Assembly (NCBI GenBank): GCA_003230635.1
Contig: QIFF01000317.1
Coordinates: 1-8,896, forward strand
Direction of reading: 5' to 3'
From: a bacterium
GTDB lineage: Bacteria; SZUA-182
Length of the DNA: 8,896 nucleotides
Every line of letters begins with the position of its first letter. Positions within the stretch are counted from its first letter, which is position 1. Below, piece after piece: positions 6,504 through 8,896 of this stretch. The position numbers and the translations under genes are program-made. Below the pieces are notes generated by a model. That model saw only the letters and a list, made by a program, of their open reading frames with translations, was not told where the DNA came from and searched no databases.

Positions 6504-7058
6504 ATGATTGTTCAAATTACCGATCAAGCAATTAACCAGGTAGCATGTGAAGGAATTGTGCTCCATATTTTTGACGAAAAAAGGCCCGCTCGCGGGGGGG
6601 CGGGCGCAGTGGATTGGCGCTTGAATGGCTTCCTCTCACGCTTACTAAAGGAAGGACATATCAGCGGCAAAAACAAAGAGATGCTTTTACTACCCAGTCA
6701 GGGGCGCTTGGCGGCGGCCAAAATCCTGGTGCTTGGGTTGGGAAAACCAAGTCGGTTTAAGACCGGCAAGCTTAAAACTATCTGGCGGCAAGCGGGAGAA
6801 GCCCTGACGAACCTGCACCTTTCCCAGTTAGCCCTAGCCATACCTGCCCAAAACTCTAAACTTTCTTACCCAGAGGGGGGCAAACTGGCACAGGCTATAA
6901 TTGGTGGTTTGCTGGAAGGAATCAAGACGGGGGGAGGAAAAAGCGGTGATTTCCACCTGCTTCTCACCAATTTTGACGAGTTAAGAACCAAAGAAAATAA
7001 AGATAGCTTCCGCCGACAAGTATCTTCCTTCCCCGGCATCCAACCCATTGGCTTCTAG
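6504..7058 (+). CDS. Stand-alone N-terminal (macro-like) domain of the M17 leucyl aminopeptidase family
   Basis: The 184-residue product matches the non-catalytic N-terminal domain of leucyl aminopeptidase (PepA type): a first strand MIVQITDQ, EGIVLHIFDEKRP, then NKEMLLLPSQGRLAAAKILVLGLGKPSRF (the lLvGlGk core), a helix with WRQAGEALTNL, LALAIP, and LAQAIIGGLLEGI, matching the aEGllLGa helix that ends this domain. The metal-binding catalytic domain that should follow is absent: the frame stops at 7056-7058 and no NEP/GKG/NTDAEGR-type motif occurs downstream. It therefore cannot be a peptidase by itself. In E. coli PepA this domain takes part in DNA binding, so a binding or regulatory role is possible (inference). 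I chose ATG 6504 because it aligns with the family start; ATG 6426 is an alternative, and neither has a good ribosome-binding site. A run of seven G at 6594-6600 lies in the coding sequence. It could be a natural short protein or a truncated gene. Confidence 0.75.
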   Translation: MIVQITDQAINQVACEGIVLHIFDEKRPARGGAGAVDWRLNGFLSRLLKEGHISGKNKEMLLLPSQGRLAAAKILVLGLGKPSRFKTGKLKTIWRQAGEALTNLHLSQLALAIPAQNSKLSYPEGGKLAQAIIGGLLEGIKTGGGKSGDFHLLLTNFDELRTKENKDSFRRQVSSFPGIQPIGF

Positions 7059-7235
7059 CTCGTGTTTGAAAAGCCTTCAAACTAGCCCAAATTAAGGTTT
7101 TCGGCCCCCGCTCAAACGATAGATTTTAAATTAAGATATCAAATAATGAAAAATCTCGGTAGGGTCCTAGTTTGAATTTTACACGGGAAACTCACTGTCC
7201 AAACAATTGGGTCCACCGCACAACATCACTCCATT
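7059..7235. other. Gap between the convergent gene blocks; compositional break
   Basis: No gene is seen. The DNA changes from GC-rich to AT-rich here and gene direction flips. It contains a hairpin (7064-7082), a 10-bp inverted repeat TTCAAACTAG (7076-7085) / CTAGTTTGAA (7167-7176), two GGGTCC strings (7162-7167 and 7209-7214), and the segment TGTCCAAACAATTGGGTCCA (7197-7216), which recalls insertion-sequence ends. None proves a mobile element. Confidence 0.45.
7064..7082. terminator. Hairpin between convergent genes, possible terminator
   Basis: GTTTGAA (7064-7070), loop AAGCC and TTCAAAC (7076-7082) form a perfect 7-bp stem six bases after the M17-like stop codon. The stem is AT-rich and there is no T-run, so it would be a weak terminator. 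Confidence 0.3.
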
Positions 7236-7298
7236 TTATCTTGGGGAATGCCACCGTGAATAGCTTTGGTTTAAATTCCTAAGTGTTTCAAGTCCCTC
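7234..7298 (-). repeat. Diverged direct duplicate of an internal helicase segment (copy A)
   Basis: This 65-bp stretch matches 7577-7641 with 8 differences and no gaps. On the - strand and in the frame of the internal copy it reads RDLKHLGI, stop, TKAIHGGIPQDK, so it is a dead copy of the region between helicase motifs IV and V. In the frame actually used by the helicase ORF it supplies the last 19 codons and the stop. Similarity ends abruptly on both sides. Confidence 0.9.
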
Positions 7299-8384
7299 TA
7301 TACAAGGTGTTTTTTCTTTGGCAACACTAAGCGATTTATCCCTTAACACATTGGAAAAACTTTCACGATCCCTTATGGAAACAATGCTGATAGCTTTGCC
7401 TTCTTTGCCTGCTCTTGCAGTTCTGCCTATCCTATGGATATATTGCTTGCTGTCCGCAGGAATATCATAATTATAAACATGGGAAACACCCTTTATGTCA
7501 AGGCCTCTGGCAGCAACATCTGTGCAGACTAAAACATGCACTTTTTTTGAGTGAAAATGTTTAATCACTTTAGTCCTTTTATCTTGGGGAATGCCGCCAT
7601 GGATAGCTTTGACTTCAATCCCTAAGTGTTTCAAGTTCCTCGCAACAAAGTCAGTCATTCTTCGCGTATTGCAAAAAACCATGACCAGCTCAGCGGTCTC
7701 ATGTTTTAGTAAGTGGACTAATAACGAAAGTTTTACTTTACTTAAAACTTCATAGTAAACCTGAGTTAGCTTCCCAGGGTCAACCAAGCTTTTTGTAAGG
7801 ATATTAACCGCTTCTTTTGTATGCCTTTTTGCAAGCCTGTTTACCTCATTCGTAATTGTTGCTGAAAACAAAAGAGTTTGCCTGTCCCTAGGACATCTTT
7901 TTATTATTTTTTCGACATCTATTATGAATCCCATATCAAGCATGGTGTCCGCTTCGTCTAAAACAAGGGTCTTTACCTTATCTAACCGGATAGTTTTTCT
8001 ATTAATGTGATCAAGCATCCTTCCCGGAGTTCCAACTACTACATCTGCTCTTCTTAATTCCTTAATTTGCAGATCAATAGAAACCCCTCCATAAACAGCG
8101 GCAATTCTTAGAAACTTATGCTCTGAAAAAACTTTTAAGCTTTTTGCAACCTGCTCTGCAAGCTCTCTGGTAGGTGTTAGGATTAAAGCTTGGATACCAT
8201 TTCCTTGTTTAGAGTTCTGAATAATCCCCGCACCAAATGCAAGTGTTTTTCCAGAGCCTGTGGCAGAACCGGCTATTATATCTTTGCCAGCCAAAACCAA
8301 AGGAATGGTTTTTTCCTGGATTGCAGTAGGCTTTTCAAACTTTTGCCTTTTTATTGATTTTAATATAGGCGTTTGAAGTCCCAA
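7236..8384 (-). CDS. DEAD-box ATP-dependent RNA helicase, both ends altered
   Basis: Unwinds RNA duplexes with ATP; bacterial members (DeaD/CsdA, RhlE, CshA) act in ribosome assembly, RNA decay and cold growth. Motifs in the 382-residue reading: FEKPTAIQ of the Q motif (16-23), ATGSGKT (41-47, Walker A), PTRELA (71-76), TPGR (119-122), DEAD (143-146), SAT (174-176), VFCNTRR (236-242), TDVAARGLD (288-296) and HRIGRTARAG (317-326). Both RecA-like domains are therefore intact. The TTG start at 8384 is doubtful: the reading begins inside the Q motif and misses the upstream aromatic residue, which is found in another frame (see 8385-8524). The last 19 residues (364-382) come from an out-of-frame copy of the gene's own 7577-7641 segment and are not a native tail. 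It lies downstream of typA in the same direction. The AT-rich, lysine- and isoleucine-rich coding differs from the + strand genes. It may be a decaying gene, a recombined copy, or affected by sequence error. Assignment to a subfamily is not possible. Confidence 0.9.
   Translation of the reverse strand: MGLQTPILKSIKRQKFEKPTAIQEKTIPLVLAGKDIIAGSATGSGKTLAFGAGIIQNSKQGNGIQALILTPTRELAEQVAKSLKVFSEHKFLRIAAVYGGVSIDLQIKELRRADVVVGTPGRMLDHINRKTIRLDKVKTLVLDEADTMLDMGFIIDVEKIIKRCPRDRQTLLFSATITNEVNRLAKRHTKEAVNILTKSLVDPGKLTQVYYEVLSKVKLSLLVHLLKHETAELVMVFCNTRRMTDFVARNLKHLGIEVKAIHGGIPQDKRTKVIKHFHSKKVHVLVCTDVAARGLDIKGVSHVYNYDIPADSKQYIHRIGRTARAGKEGKAISIVSIRDRESFSNVLRDKSLSVAKEKTPCIEGLETLRNLNQSYSRWHSPR
7577..7641 (-). 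repeat. Internal helicase segment duplicated at the gene's 3' end (copy B)
   Basis: This is the in-frame original of the duplicate at 7234-7298, 343 bp away in the same orientation. It encodes about R249 to K269 of the helicase (NLKHLGIEVKAIHGGIPQDK), at the start of the second RecA-like domain. Confidence 0.9.
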
Positions 8385-8524
8385 GCGTTGAATGCATCGA
8401 GCCCAGGTTCCTTAAGCAGACTTAAATCATCACCATTACAGTTTGCGGTTTCTTTCTCATTGTTTGTAATAACTTTCAAAATTTCTCCATCTCTAGGGCA
8501 AATTAGCCCTTGTTTAGTGCTGTC
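8385..8524 (-). pseudogene. Out-of-frame 5' part of the helicase gene
   Basis: On the - strand a frame open from 8524 ends in PGLDAFNAW and runs into the helicase start in a different phase. If one T is added to GCTTGGG (near 8383-8387), the reading becomes FNALGLQTPILKSIKRQKF. The first F then stands 18 residues before the second, exactly as in the DEAD-box Q motif. The upstream sequence (ICPRDGEILKVI, then ETANCNGDD) looks coding and carries two cysteines spaced like a worn zinc-ribbon (inference). A TTG at 8479 with GGAG five bases ahead is the likeliest original start. The defect could be a real mutation or a sequencing error in a T run. Confidence 0.6.
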
Positions 8525-8540
8525 TCACCGGACAACAATT

Positions 8541-8578
8541 CTAGCGGGATTATTCATAAATGAATAATGCGGGGCTAG
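8541..8578. repeat. Palindrome between typA and the helicase gene
   Basis: ATTATTCAT (8549-8557) and ATGAATAAT (8560-8568) are perfect 9-bp arms around AA. Outside unpaired G-rich bases, CTAGC (8541-8545) pairs with GCTAG (8574-8578). It begins 3 bases after the typA stop in the direction of transcription. No T-run follows, so it is more likely an mRNA processing, stability or regulatory hairpin, or a protein-binding site, than a terminator. Confidence 0.55.
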
Positions 8579-8580
8579 CG

Positions 8581-8896
8581 TTAATTTTTTATCTTTGGCC
8601 TCTTATTAGCTTGCAAGACTTTTTTTCTCAACCTTGTGGCTTGAGGTGTTACTTCAAGTAATTCATCTTCTTTAATAAATTCCAAAGACTCCTCCAAACT
8701 CAATATTTTTGCCGGCACTAATTGTAAGGCATCATCAGAACCTGCCGCCCGAATATTAGTAAGCTTTTTCTCCTTGATAACATTGACATCCAAATCATTA
8801 TTCCTTGAATTCTCACCAATAACCATGCCTTCATAAACAGGCGTATTTTCTTTTATAAAAAGAATTCCTCTCGGTTGCAGATGAAACAAAGCATAT
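8581..8896 (-). CDS. typA: Translational GTPase TypA/BipA, C-terminal part (5' partial)
   Basis: Ribosome-binding GTPase of the EF-G/LepA superfamily, involved in 50S subunit assembly and in growth under cold and other stress. Only the C-terminal 105 or so residues of a protein of about 600 are in the window; the frame is open to the right edge, reading [10 protein letters not shown] at the border. The family's typical C-terminal sequence is plain: [66 protein letters not shown] and a basic tail. The GTPase domain and start lie outside. The helicase gene follows in the same direction, less than 60 bp after the stop if its out-of-frame 5' part is counted, suggesting one transcript. The DNA is AT-rich like the helicase gene and unlike the left part of the window. 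Confidence 0.95.
   Translation of the reverse strand, partial: YALFHLQPRGILFIKENTPVYEGMVIGENSRNNDLDVNVIKEKKLTNIRAAGSDDALQLVPAKILSLEESLEFIKEDELLEVTPQATRLRKKVLQANKRPKIKN

Noticed and set aside
7190..7220. Insertion-sequence end near TGTCCAAACAATTGGGTCCA
   Set aside because: It resembles IS3-like termini in style only; no matching second end, target duplication or transposase is visible, so it is mentioned but not called as a mobile element.
8373..8567. Open frame on the + strand opposite the helicase 5' end
   Set aside because: No family resemblance and no ribosome-binding site; it is antisense to sequence that looks coding on the other strand.
1..8896. tRNA, rRNA or known riboswitch
   Set aside because: No cloverleaf with GTTC-type arm, no rRNA-like stretch and no riboswitch core was recognised by eye on either strand.

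Overview
The window is bacterial DNA carrying seven protein-coding genes and no RNA genes. The species cannot be read from it. The PEP-CTERM tail on a secreted protein is known mainly from Gram-negative bacteria with an exosortase, and the intergenic repeats (tandem AGGATTAAC-type units; a GC-rich double hairpin) are of the dispersed kind found in large environmental genomes. The AIR synthase looks closer to the archaeal type than to the textbook bacterial one. An environmental Gram-negative lineage fits best, with low confidence.

Layout. Positions 2-7058 are all on the + strand and fairly GC-rich. They hold the 3' part of a bifunctional NAD(P)HX repair enzyme (2-1228); a 307-bp gap with two diverged copies of one palindromic repeat; purM (1536-2615); a short secreted C-type-lectin-like PEP-CTERM protein (2670-3242); an unrecognised 93-residue acidic/lysine-rich protein behind a good sigma70-type promoter (3354-3635); a GC-rich repeat; full-length comEC (3787-6222); and a free-standing N-terminal domain of the M17 leucyl aminopeptidase family without its catalytic domain (6504-7058). 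Positions 7236-8896 are on the - strand and clearly AT-richer. They hold a DEAD-box RNA helicase and, upstream of it in the same direction, the C-terminal end of typA/bipA.

How they work together. The + strand genes are mixed housekeeping functions (cofactor repair, purine synthesis, DNA uptake) plus surface or unknown proteins, and do not form one pathway. purM and the lectin gene are 54 bp apart and could be co-transcribed. comEC and the M17-like gene are separated by a promoter-like site overlapping a palindrome. On the - strand, typA and the helicase probably form a transcription unit; both families are linked to ribosome assembly and cold growth.

The most notable signal is the state of the helicase gene. 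Its first codons lie in another frame (a one-base deletion would explain this), and its last 19 codons are an out-of-frame, diverged copy of 65 bp from inside the same gene. This looks like a gene damaged at both ends around an intact catalytic core, next to a compositional break at about 7060-7235. I see no clear new biological system here.
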